From the NCBI RefSeq assembly GCF_016919725.2, contig NZ_JAJERH010000012.1, positions 1-64,000 of the forward strand: DNA of 64,000 nt. Direction: 5' to 3'. Numbering within the stretch: position 1 is the first letter of the stretch; every line of letters starts with the position of its first letter. Below the pieces are notes generated by a model. It was not told the DNA's origin and ran no database searches. It saw only the letters and a program-made list of their open reading frames with translations. The stretch comes from Virgibacillus sp. AGTR (lineage in GTDB: Bacteria; Bacillota; Bacilli; Bacillales; Amphibacillaceae). Of the stretch, positions 56,146-64,000 are shown piece by piece. A program made the position numbers and the translations under genes.

Positions 56146-57087
56146 TTAGTCCTCTCCTTTTAACGATTTTAATCGAATTGTAAATGTCGTTCGCACGAAT
56201 GGATGACTCTTGAGCGTTATTTCGCCATGTAAATGTTCGACAAGACGTTTCGTTATTGTTAAGCCCAGTCCGCTTCCTTGATAGAGTCGGTTCCTGGAAT
56301 CTTCGAGCGTGTACATGCGCTCAAATACTTTGTCGCTGTGTGATTCACCAATTCCTTTGCCACGATCCCACACATCTATATAGACATGGGAATCATCGCC
56401 GCGCAATGTTAGGCCGACGGTTAGACCCTCTTTTCCATACCGAACAGCATTAGAAATGAGGTTTTGCAATATACGATCCAAAGCTTCCTCGTTGCCCAAT
56501 GCGTACATTGGTTGATCTGGTATATCAATGATGGCTTCCAATCCAGCAGATTCAATATCATTATAATAAAAAAGTAGATTATTTTTGCAAATTTCATTTA
56601 TATTTACATAGGTTAGTGGCAAAGCTTTGTCCCCGGATTCCAAGCGGGCCAAGTCGAAGAACTTATTAATCAGTTGCAAGATCTCCGAAGTTTTGGTCTG
56701 CACTTTCAGAAGAGTCTGTTTCCTTGCTTCCTTCGTCATCTCCTTGTCGCACACGATTGTCTCAATTAAACCAATTGCGACTGTAAGTGGCGTTTTTAAA
56801 TCATGTGAAATATTGGCCAGCATTTTACGGATTCCAGCTTCCTTCTTTGCATGCTTGAGGAACTCCTCATTTTTTTTCTCAAGCAGTCGGTTCAGTTCGA
56901 CTAGAAGTTTTTTTAATGCTGGATCATTCGTGAACAGAAGTACTTTTTCGGTTCGATTTTCCTCTATAATTGTTCGAAGCTTGTCACGGATGTAAAAGAG
57001 ATGGGCGTCTCGCCCCCTAGCTAACCTGTATTGTGAAATGTTGAACATAATTAGAGCTAAGATAATGCCAATTAGAATACCAGTCAT
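56146..57087 (-). CDS. Sensor histidine kinase (YcbM-like)
   Basis: 313 aa. One N-terminal membrane segment (ILIGIILALIMF) and no extracellular domain; a linker, then the dimerisation box NISHDLKTPLTV with phosphoacceptor His at residue 95, and an ATP-binding domain with NLISNAVRYGKEG, DRGKGIG and GSGLGLTI. The absence of a sensing domain suggests the ABC transporter or the membrane provides the signal, as in Bce-type systems. Starts one base after the regulator's stop codon, with GGGGAG. Confidence 0.9.
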   Translation of the reverse strand: MTGILIGIILALIMFNISQYRLARGRDAHLFYIRDKLRTIIEENRTEKVLLFTNDPALKKLLVELNRLLEKKNEEFLKHAKKEAGIRKMLANISHDLKTPLTVAIGLIETIVCDKEMTKEARKQTLLKVQTKTSEILQLINKFFDLARLESGDKALPLTYVNINEICKNNLLFYYNDIESAGLEAIIDIPDQPMYALGNEEALDRILQNLISNAVRYGKEGLTVGLTLRGDDSHVYIDVWDRGKGIGESHSDKVFERMYTLEDSRNRLYQGSGLGLTITKRLVEHLHGEITLKSHPFVRTTFTIRLKSLKGED

Positions 57088-57792
57088 TCAAAACTCCCCT
57101 AGCTTATATCCGATACCCCACAGCGTCTTAATATATTGAGGTTTCGAGGAACGATCCTCGATTTTGTCTCGTAGACGGCTGATTTGTACGTTAATACTAT
57201 TCTCGTCGCTGTAGTATTCTTCGTTCCATACTGCACGATAAATATGTTCTTTTGTGAATACTTTATTCGGATTGCTGGCGAGTAAATATAAAATTTGAAA
57301 TTCTTTGGATGTTAACATAATGTCCTGGTCATTTTTGGTGACAGTGAAGTCGTCTACATTAATTGTTAATTCTCCAACCTTCAATACTCGTGACACAGAT
57401 TTTTTTTCGACAACAGTGGATGAATATTTTGTCGTACGACGGATCATCGCCTTTACTCTGGCCGTAAGCTCGATTAACGAAAAAGGTTTAACGATATAAT
57501 CGTCTGCTCCGAATTCGAGACCTACTACTTTGTCCACATCATCATCTTTGGCCGATATAATTAGAACCGGGGTGGTGTTATATACTCTGACTAGCTTCAA
57601 AAACTCCAATCCGTCTAGCTTTGGGAGCATTAGATCGAGCAGAACCAAATCATATTGTTGACTCATGACAGCCTGTATCCCTTGCTCACCATCGTATGTA
57701 CAGACAACATCAAATCCTTCCTTACGTAGATAATTTGCAACCATGTCACTGATAGAGTAATCATCTTCTACTAACAATATTTGTGTTTTCAT
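57088..57792 (-). CDS. OmpR/PhoB-family response regulator (YcbL-like)
   Basis: 234 aa. Receiver domain with ED at residues 9-10 and phosphoacceptor D53 in LVLLDLMLPKLDG; C-terminal winged helix with LTSKEFQILYLLASNPNKVFT and VQISRLRDKIED. First gene of the four-gene operon. No Shine-Dalgarno is visible; the promoter -10 lies six bases before ATG, which predicts a leaderless message. Confidence 0.9.
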   Translation of the reverse strand: MKTQILLVEDDYSISDMVANYLRKEGFDVVCTYDGEQGIQAVMSQQYDLVLLDLMLPKLDGLEFLKLVRVYNTTPVLIISAKDDDVDKVVGLEFGADDYIVKPFSLIELTARVKAMIRRTTKYSSTVVEKKSVSRVLKVGELTINVDDFTVTKNDQDIMLTSKEFQILYLLASNPNKVFTKEHIYRAVWNEEYYSDENSINVQISRLRDKIEDRSSKPQYIKTLWGIGYKLGEF

Positions 57793-57798
57793 ACCCGA

Positions 57799-57827
57799 AT
57801 TGTATCAAAAGTCAAAAAAATAGTAAA
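57799..57827 (-). promoter_or_regulatory. Promoter of the response-regulator operon
   Basis: On the minus strand TTTACT, 17 bp, TACAAT, then six bases to the ATG at 57792. The predicted start of transcription is the A of the start codon. Confidence 0.6.
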
Positions 57828-57862
57828 TGAAAGGGAATTCTCCGTATCGGTCACTAAATCAC

Positions 57863-59326
57863 TTATTTACTTTGAAAATGAACCTCCGGATATTTAGCCC
57901 CTAATTGTTTTAACACATTATCATCCGTTCCTCTCAAATACTGATCGAAGAATGCCAGCGTGAATTCATTAACTAGAAGATGAATTTGCACAGTATCTTC
58001 ACCTTTTGCACGCATCAGTGGGCTGTACAAGTTAAGATCAGTAAAGCTAGTATGGTTTGAATTCGGAATGACCAAAGACAATGCACCACTTGCGACAACT
58101 TTTTCATACCTTGACATAAGGTCGTAAAAGTCTTTCTCAAGCGCTTCACGATTTCTTCCTGTCTGTTTTAAAATCTCTTCCGGAGTAATGTCATCCAGAT
58201 CTGCCTCGAATCGAGCCACATCTAGTGAGGACGCGGAGTACATCAAGAAAAGTGGCTTTTGAACACTCTTCTCAGGAACTGGTCCTCCAAACAGTGATCC
58301 GTCCATATTTATGGCAGCTTTTACGCGGTCATCTTGCAATAGCATTCGATACGCCGTGGCACCTCCATAGGAATGCCCGAACATGCCAATTTTCTCGAGC
58401 TCAAGCCTTCCCTTGAATTGATCGTCCTCTCCGCCCTTATCCAACTCTTCAAGCTGATCAAGTACGAAAGTAACATCTTCTGACCAAATGGACATCCTCT
58501 CATCGAACTCAGCAAGAGTGTTCGGTTCATCTTTAGTCGAATATTTCACTGTTCTACCATCTGGAAAAACCGTTGCTCCTGCATTATAAGTATGATCAAT
58601 GCCAACGACAATATATCCACGACTTGCTAGTTCTTCAACTTGAAACGTATTCTGATTACGGTTGCCGGCATTACCGTGCGAGAAAATTAGCACAGGATAA
58701 CGTTCCTGCCTATCAGACAAAATACCCTCAGAAAACGAATGCACACGGACAAGACCTAAATGGCTCATCATAAAATCAGGTAGCCCCATTAGTTGCGCCA
58801 TTCCCTCCTCTTTTTCCGGCACATCCCTCATATATTGATTAGTCCTCTTCTCGCTCTCTTCGTTTGCTGGATACCAAACTTGTACCATCAACTCGCGCTT
58901 AGCTTCCGGATCTTTCACAAACGTTTCATTGCGTTTTTCGTCCGTCCAATGATAGGATACTGTTCCTACCGAGTGATTTCCTGTTGGTTTCTCAAATGAG
59001 AATACAGGCATGACAATAGGTGGAAGGATTGTGATTGCTAGATAAACAGTGAGTAGTACAGTTTGAATAGTCAATACATACCACTTTCTGGGTTTTATAT
59101 TCTTTCGTTTGACATACAGATACGCCGTTAACAAAACAGGTGTTAAATAAGCCGGAATCATTCGCCAGCTTACGCCCTCTGCAACCATCTGTACAATTAC
59201 CATAAAATATCCCACGGCCAAAGGCCAAAGAGATACTATGTTTGTGGAGGCTTTTTTTCTCCTTATAAACACCCAATACAATAATCCAAAATTAACAACG
59301 ACAAGTATTATCTCTAAAAATCTCAT
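57863..59326 (-). CDS. Membrane-anchored alpha/beta hydrolase, PAF-acetylhydrolase-like
   Basis: About 487 aa. Residues 1-110 hold about four hydrophobic segments; the rest is a lipase-type alpha/beta hydrolase domain. Motifs: VLIFSHGNAGNRNQ (oxyanion strand), GMFGHSYGG with nucleophile Ser near residue 319, a following NMDGS with the likely acid, and PNSNHTSFTD with the likely histidine. Resembles plasma platelet-activating-factor acetylhydrolases. ATG at 59326 follows AAAGGAG; the open frame extends upstream without one. Substrate unknown. It lies 70 bp before the two-component operon on the same strand and could be cotranscribed in part. Confidence 0.85.
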   Translation of the reverse strand: MRFLEIILVVVNFGLLYWVFIRRKKASTNIVSLWPLAVGYFMVIVQMVAEGVSWRMIPAYLTPVLLTAYLYVKRKNIKPRKWYVLTIQTVLLTVYLAITILPPIVMPVFSFEKPTGNHSVGTVSYHWTDEKRNETFVKDPEAKRELMVQVWYPANEESEKRTNQYMRDVPEKEEGMAQLMGLPDFMMSHLGLVRVHSFSEGILSDRQERYPVLIFSHGNAGNRNQNTFQVEELASRGYIVVGIDHTYNAGATVFPDGRTVKYSTKDEPNTLAEFDERMSIWSEDVTFVLDQLEELDKGGEDDQFKGRLELEKIGMFGHSYGGATAYRMLLQDDRVKAAINMDGSLFGGPVPEKSVQKPLFLMYSASSLDVARFEADLDDITPEEILKQTGRNREALEKDFYDLMSRYEKVVASGALSLVIPNSNHTSFTDLNLYSPLMRAKGEDTVQIHLLVNEFTLAFFDQYLRGTDDNVLKQLGAKYPEVHFQSK

Positions 59327-59617
59327 ATTATTATTACTCCTTTCTGATTTAAATCTTGCAACTGATTCAATTTCTATTGTAAAAGTAATACATGTCGTTT
59401 TTCTTTCTTCATTCTTACATATTTCTTTCATACGATAAATTTACCCCGATAATTTGGTACTCACCAACAACCTCAAATCTTGCTTTCTTTGCGGAGTACC
59501 ACCATATATCACCATCTGGGATGGGAGCGTATTAATTTTCTTGGAGAATATAGGTTTGATGCTAATAGATTACCAGCTAATTCTCTTAGACCCTTAAATA
59601 AAACTTAAGCCAATAAC
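59327..59617. other. Gap upstream of the hydrolase gene
   Basis: AT-rich; holds the hydrolase promoter region on the minus strand. No gene, RNA or repeat could be identified. Confidence 0.4.
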
Positions 59618-59652
59618 AAGCCAAATTCCTTAACGTACAAGAATTTGGCTTT
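59618..59652. terminator. Hairpin between divergent units
   Basis: A perfect 11-bp stem AAGCCAAATTC (59618-59628) / GAATTTGGCTT (59641-59651). No long T-run follows on either strand; it probably insulates the divergent units. Confidence 0.5.
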
Positions 59653-59708
59653 CATAATGTCGAAATTTGCTAAGCGTATAAAATTTTCGAAATGGCGGTA
59701 CCTTTTTA

Positions 59709-59737
59709 TTGTAATTTTAGACCGATCAGTCTAAAAT
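59709..59737 (+). promoter_or_regulatory. Promoter of the oxidoreductase-tetR pair with TetR operator
   Basis: TTGTAA (59709-59714), 17-bp spacer, TAAAAT (59732-59737). The inverted repeat ATTTTAGAC-CGATCA-GTCTAAAAT (59714-59737) fills the spacer and -10. The GAC-N6-GTC core is typical of TetR-family operators. Repression by the TetR protein two genes later is inferred. Confidence 0.85.
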
Positions 59738-59769
59738 GAAATTAAGCTAAATTATATCACTGGAGTGAG

Positions 59770-60642
59770 ATGAAGATGAAACGCGTATTAGTAGCTGGGG
59801 CAACAGGTTACCTAGGGCGATATGTTGTAAAGGAACTTAAACAGGCGGGATATTATGTAAAGGTATTGGTCCGATCACCAGCAAAGTTAAAGCAAGAGGG
59901 GGCTTTCTCTTCCCCAGCTATCTATGAATTCATTGATGATATTGCTGTGGGGGATGTTTCCAAGGCAGAAACCATTCAAGGTATTTGCGCAGATATTGAT
60001 TACGTTTTTTCCTCAGTAGGTATTACAAGACAAAAAGGTCATTTAACGTTCATGGATGTAGATTATCAGGGGAATCTGCATTTGCTGAAAGAAGCAGAGC
60101 ACAGTAAGGTACAACGGTTTATGTATATAAATGCGCACGCGACTGAAAATTGTCCTTCTGCATTAATTAAAGCAAAACAGCTATTTGTAGACAAATTAAA
60201 CAGAAGCTATGTTCCACATATCATCATCAATCCAACGGGTTATTTTTCTGATATGACGGAGCTTTTCACTATGGCCCAAAAAGGAAGGGTATTCTTGTTT
60301 GGCAAAGGAGAAAGTAAAATGAATCCCATACATGGGGCTGATCTTGCGGAATATTGTGTAGCATCCTTTTCTAAAGAAGAAATATCACTCGATGTAGGAG
60401 GTCCTCATGTTTATACATATCGTCAAATGGCTGAACTATCTATAATGGCCGCTAACCCAAACAGTAAAATTACAAGCGTTCCACTGTGGCTTGTTAAAAG
60501 TATCTTCCCATTTCTAAGAATTAGTAATAAAAGACAATATGAATTATTGCAGTTTTTCTTTTATGTAATGACACACGATGTTATTGCTGATACCTATGGA
60601 AATACTGATTTACAAACTTATTTTGAAAATATGAACGCATAA
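59770..60642 (+). CDS. NAD(P)-binding atypical SDR / NmrA-type oxidoreductase
   Basis: 290 aa. The Rossmann motif GATGYLGRYV lies at residues 9-18, with SSVGITRQK as the strand-4 region and a YSQG-less active site, which is common in atypical short-chain dehydrogenases. The middle contains FMYINAHATENCP and INPTGYFSDM. Start is ATG at 59770 or, with better spacing from GGAGTGAG, at 59776. It is followed 11 bases later by a TetR gene, so the enzyme is likely induced when a ligand releases the repressor. Substrate unknown. Confidence 0.85.
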   Translation: MKMKRVLVAGATGYLGRYVVKELKQAGYYVKVLVRSPAKLKQEGAFSSPAIYEFIDDIAVGDVSKAETIQGICADIDYVFSSVGITRQKGHLTFMDVDYQGNLHLLKEAEHSKVQRFMYINAHATENCPSALIKAKQLFVDKLNRSYVPHIIINPTGYFSDMTELFTMAQKGRVFLFGKGESKMNPIHGADLAEYCVASFSKEEISLDVGGPHVYTYRQMAELSIMAANPNSKITSVPLWLVKSIFPFLRISNKRQYELLQFFFYVMTHDVIADTYGNTDLQTYFENMNA

Positions 60643-60653
60643 GGAGAGCAACA

Positions 60654-61211
60654 ATGTCTCATAAAACAAAACAGAGTCTTATCCAAGCTACCATTGATTT
60701 GATTATGGAGAATGGACTGGAAAGGCTTACGATTAACAAAGTAATAAAAAAGGCGGAAAGTAGTAAAGGCTCATTTTATTACTATTTTTCTAACATAGAC
60801 GATTTAATGAAGGAAACATTTTTATATGCCTTAGAACATAGTCTAATTGATTTTTCTTACAATCCAGATAAACCTTTTAAAGAAAATATCCTTTCGTTTG
60901 GGCGCTATTTAATTAAAATGTCTACGGAAAAATCACCTGAACATGCGATTATGTTTTTGTGGATCTCCAAATCCTATCAAGATGAAAGCTATCGAAGACA
61001 ATTTCAGGAGATGCGCAAACAAATTATCGAAGAAAATTCTGTTTCTAAGGATTTTCAGAAGGTATTTCAAGTGGATGTAGAATGGTTATACTTTATTGAT
61101 GTTGTTATTATAGGGTTTCTTGTTCATTGCCTCCTTCATGATGATGAAGACATACTACTTTCCATCTGGAAACAGCTAACCAATCCTATCGTCTATGCTT
61201 CTAGAGTTTAA
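60654..61211 (+). CDS. TetR-family transcriptional regulator
   Basis: 185 aa. The N-terminal helix-turn-helix spans residues about 8-50 (TIDLIMENGLERLTINKVIKKA, SKGSFYYYFSNIDDL), characteristic of TetR/AcrR proteins. The C-terminal ligand domain is not family-specific. AAGGAGAG before ATG. Its own promoter region carries a matching palindrome, consistent with autoregulation. Confidence 0.92.
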   Translation: MSHKTKQSLIQATIDLIMENGLERLTINKVIKKAESSKGSFYYYFSNIDDLMKETFLYALEHSLIDFSYNPDKPFKENILSFGRYLIKMSTEKSPEHAIMFLWISKSYQDESYRRQFQEMRKQIIEENSVSKDFQKVFQVDVEWLYFIDVVIIGFLVHCLLHDDEDILLSIWKQLTNPIVYASRV

Positions 61212-61246
61212 GTATGAACAATTGTCATCATCGAACAACGCTTCTC

Positions 61247-61282
61247 AAAGACCCTTAATCAAGTCTAGGTGGGGTCTTTTTA
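61247..61282 (+). terminator. Terminator after tetR
   Basis: AAAGACCC (61247-61254) pairs with GGGTCTTT (61272-61279) and continues into T. Confidence 0.8.
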
Positions 61283-61361
61283 AAGTCACTTTTGAGAACC
61301 ATAGCCTTACGTTTATTATACGTCAGCAAGTAGTAGTGAGTTTTGTGTAAGTATAGTAAAT

Positions 61362-61386
61362 TAAAAGCCCTCACATTTGTGGGGCT
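61362..61386 (-). terminator. Terminator of the sortase gene
   Basis: On the minus strand AGCCCCACA-AATG-TGAGGGCT is followed by TTTAATTT. It lies 35 bases past the sortase stop. Confidence 0.75.
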
Positions 61387-61420
61387 ACATTTTTACGCTC
61401 ATCCAATTTCCAGCAGATTT

Positions 61421-62002
61421 TCAACTCAATTTACCTTTTACCACAACCCTTTTATCACCAGATAATGTACATGTCAATAGGGTTATCTCAGCTCCGTTAT
61501 TCTCCAATACTTCCACTGCATCTTCTTCGACGGTCTTAATTTCTGTTACTTTGTAAGAATAACGATCATTGTCTGTTGTTAAAATGATTTCATCACCTTT
61601 TTTGACATCTGGAAGGTTACGGAAATGTCGGTCTCCGCGATACCCCCGATGGCCAGCTATTGATATATTATCTGTATTTGGATCTTGATCTTCAACAATC
61701 TGAGTTAAACTAATTGCTAAGTTCTCTTCCGTGGTTGATGGTAATACAAACTCCTTTAAATGGATCGACGGAATTTCTAATTCATAAATACTTTTTAATT
61801 CTTCTTTCGAAAAGTTTATGTCAGGCGCCGTTTCATTATTTAATCCATCTGTTTTCAATAAATCCATTGCTTGTACAAGTTCTGCATTTTGTTTTGAAGT
61901 ATACCAATCATAAGATAAGGGCACGGCAATGAGTATAGCTCCTAAAACAAGTAATCCTAGCCCCATCCATAGTCTGCCTTTTTTCATCATGATTCGCCTC
62001 AT
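61421..62002 (-). CDS. Sortase (class D/A-like cysteine transpeptidase)
   Basis: 193 aa. An N-terminal membrane anchor (LWMGLGLLVLGAILIAVPLSY), then the sortase barrel with catalytic His118 in SIAGHRG, Cys178 in ITLLTCT and Arg185 in GDKRVVVKG. No C-terminal membrane helix or N-terminal lid, so it is not a typical class C pilus sortase. ATG at 62002 has only a weak site; ATG at 61990 follows GAGG at six bases and is a good alternative. It sits directly downstream of an LPxTG surface protein on the same strand and probably anchors it. Confidence 0.92.
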   Translation of the reverse strand: MRRIMMKKGRLWMGLGLLVLGAILIAVPLSYDWYTSKQNAELVQAMDLLKTDGLNNETAPDINFSKEELKSIYELEIPSIHLKEFVLPSTTEENLAISLTQIVEDQDPNTDNISIAGHRGYRGDRHFRNLPDVKKGDEIILTTDNDRYSYKVTEIKTVEEDAVEVLENNGAEITLLTCTLSGDKRVVVKGKLS

Positions 62003-62027
62003 TTCACTTCAACCTAAAGGAATAATG

Positions 62028-62295
62028 TTACAAAGAGGCCGAATCATCTAAGAGAAAAATGAACAACTAGAAAGGATGGCTCGTGCAACGAAGCTTCTCC
62101 ATCCGTCACTTTCCGTTGGCGACTGGTGAGCTTCTTCGTGCTGAGGTACCTAACCGATGCCTTTTCTTTTAGATAGGGAAGGCTTCGGCAGCAATACATC
62201 GCACGTAGAAAAAAATCGCTCTTCTTTTTCAAGGAGGAGATAGAGTCGTACATTGTTCCACTCTAGAATGTTCGTGTATCTCAGCCTCTTTGTAA
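62028..62295. mobile_element. MITE-like structured element with 12-bp inverted ends
   Basis: TTACAAAGAGGC (62028-62039) is exactly inverted at 62284-62295; the similarity can be read as TA target duplications flanking CAAAGAGGC-Y-GA ends. Inside are stems CCGAAGCCTT / AAGGCATCGG and GGATGG / CCATCC. It contains no transposase or convincing gene. It fills almost the whole gap between the LPxTG gene and the sortase gene. Transposition by a mariner/IS630-like enzyme in trans is inferred. Confidence 0.62.
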
Positions 62296-62307
62296 TTTAC
62301 TTATTTA

Positions 62308-64000
62308 CTATTCTATTAAAGTTCCGCTTCTCATTCGTCTGATATGCGTATACAAAAGGAAACTACCTGATCCAAGAAATATCATACCGATTATAGCTAG
62401 ATATCGTAACCATTCTTCCCCAGTTTGTGGTAGCTTATCTCCGAAATCTTGGCTAGGTGGCGTCGGTGGTGTATCTCCTTTTTCCATAGGGGTGTTTTCT
62501 ACAATCACTTCTTTGTTTTTATCTCCTAATTCAATGGTGATATGAATTGGCTTATCTAATTGCACATAACCAGTAGGAGCTTTGATTTCCACTAATTGAT
62601 AGTCTCCTGGTGTTAATCCCTTTACGATCACGATGCCATTTTCATTTGTTGTTATCGTTGTAATTCGTTCACCCTCACCGTCTAACACGTCAAAGACTGC
62701 ACCTTCTAAAGTTGTGTCTGTGATCGCATCAACTTTGGTGATTTGTATGTCCGTTTTTAATAAATTGTTGCTAAATTCCAAGTATAGAGGCTCTTGTTGG
62801 TCAAAGACGATTTCAAATTCAATAGGAGTTTTATCCAACTGATAACCAAAAGGAGCTTTTGTTTCAATAAACGCATAATTTCCTGGCTTCAGATCATCTA
62901 CAACTAAGACGCCGTTTTTATCCGTAGTAAGTTCCGTTTTTAGCACTTCGCCTTTTGCATCCACCAACGAGAATACAGCTCCTTCGAGCGTATCTCCCGT
63001 TTCACCGACTTTCGTAAGTTCGACTGAACCAGTACGTAGGGGATTCTCAAAATTGACTTTTGCTATTCCTTGTCCCAATCCAATATCAAATGGAATCGGT
63101 GTGGTATCTAATTCATACCCTGGGAGTGTTTCTGTTTCTACAAGCTGATAAGAGCCTGGAATTAAATTGTCAATGATAAGTTTACCTTTTTCATCTGTAA
63201 CAAGGTTTTCTTGTAGTGTTGTTCCGTCGGCATCCTGCAATTCAAACACGACACCTTCTAACAGTTTTCCATCTTCTCCTTCTTTGGTTAACTCTAATGT
63301 ACTTGGAATATAACTGTTTTCCGCCTCTAGTTCCAGCGTTTCTAGTTGATTGAATGCAATTTCAAATTCGATTGGGGTGTCATCTAACTGATAGCCAAAT
63401 GGAGCTTCTGTTTCAATAAATGCATAATTTCCTGGTTTTAGGTTCTCAACCGTTAAGATACCCTCTTCATTCGTAGTCAATCCTGTTTTAAGCTCTTCGT
63501 CCTTTTCATTCACTAACGTGAAGACAGCACCTTCTAGAGTATCGCCCTCTTCACCAATTTTTGTTAACTCTACAGTCCCTGTACTTAATGGGTTTTCAAA
63601 GCTTACCTGCTTTGCTTCTGATTGACCAATTTCAATTTCAAATGGAATTGGTGTAGCATCTATGTCGTATCCTGGAATGGTTGCTGTTTCTACTAGCTGA
63701 TAGTTACCTGGTTTCAAATGGTCAATCACTAATTTGCCATTCTCATCAGTAAGGAGCTTCTCTTGTAAAGTCCTCCCATCGGCATCCTGTAGTTCAAATT
63801 CTACGCCTTCTAGTAGTTCGCCATCTTCTCCTTCTTTAGTTAGTTCGACTGAACCGAGAGCATATGCATTTTCTTTACTTACTTCAATTTGGGCTTGCTG
63901 TGCTAATTCGATATCAAACGGAATAGGTGTATCATCTAATTGATATCCTTCTGGAGCTAGAGTTTCTACAAATTTATAGCTTCCTGGCAATAAGTCTTCA
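62308..64000 (-). CDS. LPxTG surface protein with SpaA/Cna_B repeats (5' end outside window)
   Basis: At least 563 codons; the reading frame is open through the window edge, so the start lies upstream and the first ATG/TTG seen is not the start. It contains one partial and five complete domains of about 92 residues, each with an N-terminal ELTK strand, a LxPGNYxxVE segment and an APxGY or PGY turn, which is the collagen-binding B-type (prealbumin-like) fold often locked by Lys-Asn isopeptide bonds. Two domain types alternate (see findings). A Pro-rich linker, LPQTG at about residue 520, a hydrophobic segment and a basic tail complete the sorting signal. Likely a pilin or adhesin linked to peptidoglycan by the neighbouring sortase. 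Confidence 0.92.
   Translation of the reverse strand, partial: EDLLPGSYKFVETLAPEGYQLDDTPIPFDIELAQQAQIEVSKENAYALGSVELTKEGEDGELLEGVEFELQDADGRTLQEKLLTDENGKLVIDHLKPGNYQLVETATIPGYDIDATPIPFEIEIGQSEAKQVSFENPLSTGTVELTKIGEEGDTLEGAVFTLVNEKDEELKTGLTTNEEGILTVENLKPGNYAFIETEAPFGYQLDDTPIEFEIAFNQLETLELEAENSYIPSTLELTKEGEDGKLLEGVVFELQDADGTTLQENLVTDEKGKLIIDNLIPGSYQLVETETLPGYELDTTPIPFDIGLGQGIAKVNFENPLRTGSVELTKVGETGDTLEGAVFSLVDAKGEVLKTELTTDKNGVLVVDDLKPGNYAFIETKAPFGYQLDKTPIEFEIVFDQQEPLYLEFSNNLLKTDIQITKVDAITDTTLEGAVFDVLDGEGERITTITTNENGIVIVKGLTPGDYQLVEIKAPTGYVQLDKPIHITIELGDKNKEVIVENTPMEKGDTPPTPPSQDFGDKLPQTGEEWLRYLAIIGMIFLGSGSFLLYTHIRRMRSGTLIE

Noticed and set aside
62060-62200. Magnesium (M-box) riboswitch upstream of the sortase
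   Set aside because: Short stretches such as GTTAGGTACCTCAG and GTCGCCAACGG are only superficially similar; the conserved M-box core order is not reproduced, and the terminal inverted repeats argue for an element instead.
62044-62253. Minus-strand 69-codon frame inside the inverted-repeat element
   Set aside because: It coincides with strongly structured sequence, lacks a ribosome binding site, and looks nothing like a transposase.

Overview
The window looks like a chromosomal segment from a low-GC, spore-forming-type Firmicute of the family Bacillaceae. Gene order and protein sequences match the conserved ctsR-to-rpsI stretch of Bacillus, and the AT-rich intergenic DNA would suit an Oceanobacillus/Virgibacillus-like genus. 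The genus is inference; the family is well supported by the order ctsR-mcsA-mcsB-clpC-radA, gltX-cysE-cysS, sigH-secE-nusG, rplKAJL-rpoBC, the S10/spc/alpha ribosomal clusters, ecfA1-ecfA2-ecfT-truA and rplM-rpsI.

Layout. 1-1.1 kb: a terminator from an upstream unit, a dispersed repeat, and an MgtC-family membrane protein. 1.2-7.7 kb: the CtsR heat-shock operon with a visible CtsR operator, then radA. 8-15 kb: the PIN/TRAM protein YacL, gltX, a cysteine T-box, cysE-cysS, and RNA-processing genes mrnC, rlmB and rae1. 15-28 kb: sigH, rpmGB, secE, nusG, the L11/L1/L10/L12 genes, an rRNA-methyltransferase-like gene, rpoB and rpoC. 28-52.6 kb: rplGB, the str genes rpsL-rpsG-fusA-tuf, then one long ribosomal-protein superoperon from rpsJ to rplQ including secY, adk, infA and rpoA, followed by the ECF transporter module, truA, rplM and rpsI. 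Several genes usual in this neighbourhood in B. subtilis are missing: disA, ispD, ispF, ybaC and map.

52.6-64 kb is accessory. It holds a small secreted protein, a minus-strand pair of small proteins (one a D/N-repeat acidic protein), a membrane-anchored alpha/beta hydrolase followed by a two-component system and ABC transporter resembling YcbLMNO, an NAD(P)-binding oxidoreductase/TetR pair with an operator inside its promoter, and a sortase downstream of a large multi-domain LPxTG surface protein that runs off the window edge.

Regulatory RNA and DNA are unusually legible. They include a Cys T-box, an L10 leader with attenuator, two leaders resembling the L1-binding site of 23S rRNA (before rplK and before rplA), an S10 leader, an L13 leader, and a hairpin that appears to bring a remote Shine-Dalgarno sequence close to the nusG start. 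The least explained structures are a family of three about 200-bp structured repeats confined to the first 11.3 kb, lying just past T-rich or terminator-like ends and near synteny gaps, and a 268-bp element with 12-bp inverted ends between the surface-protein gene and its sortase.
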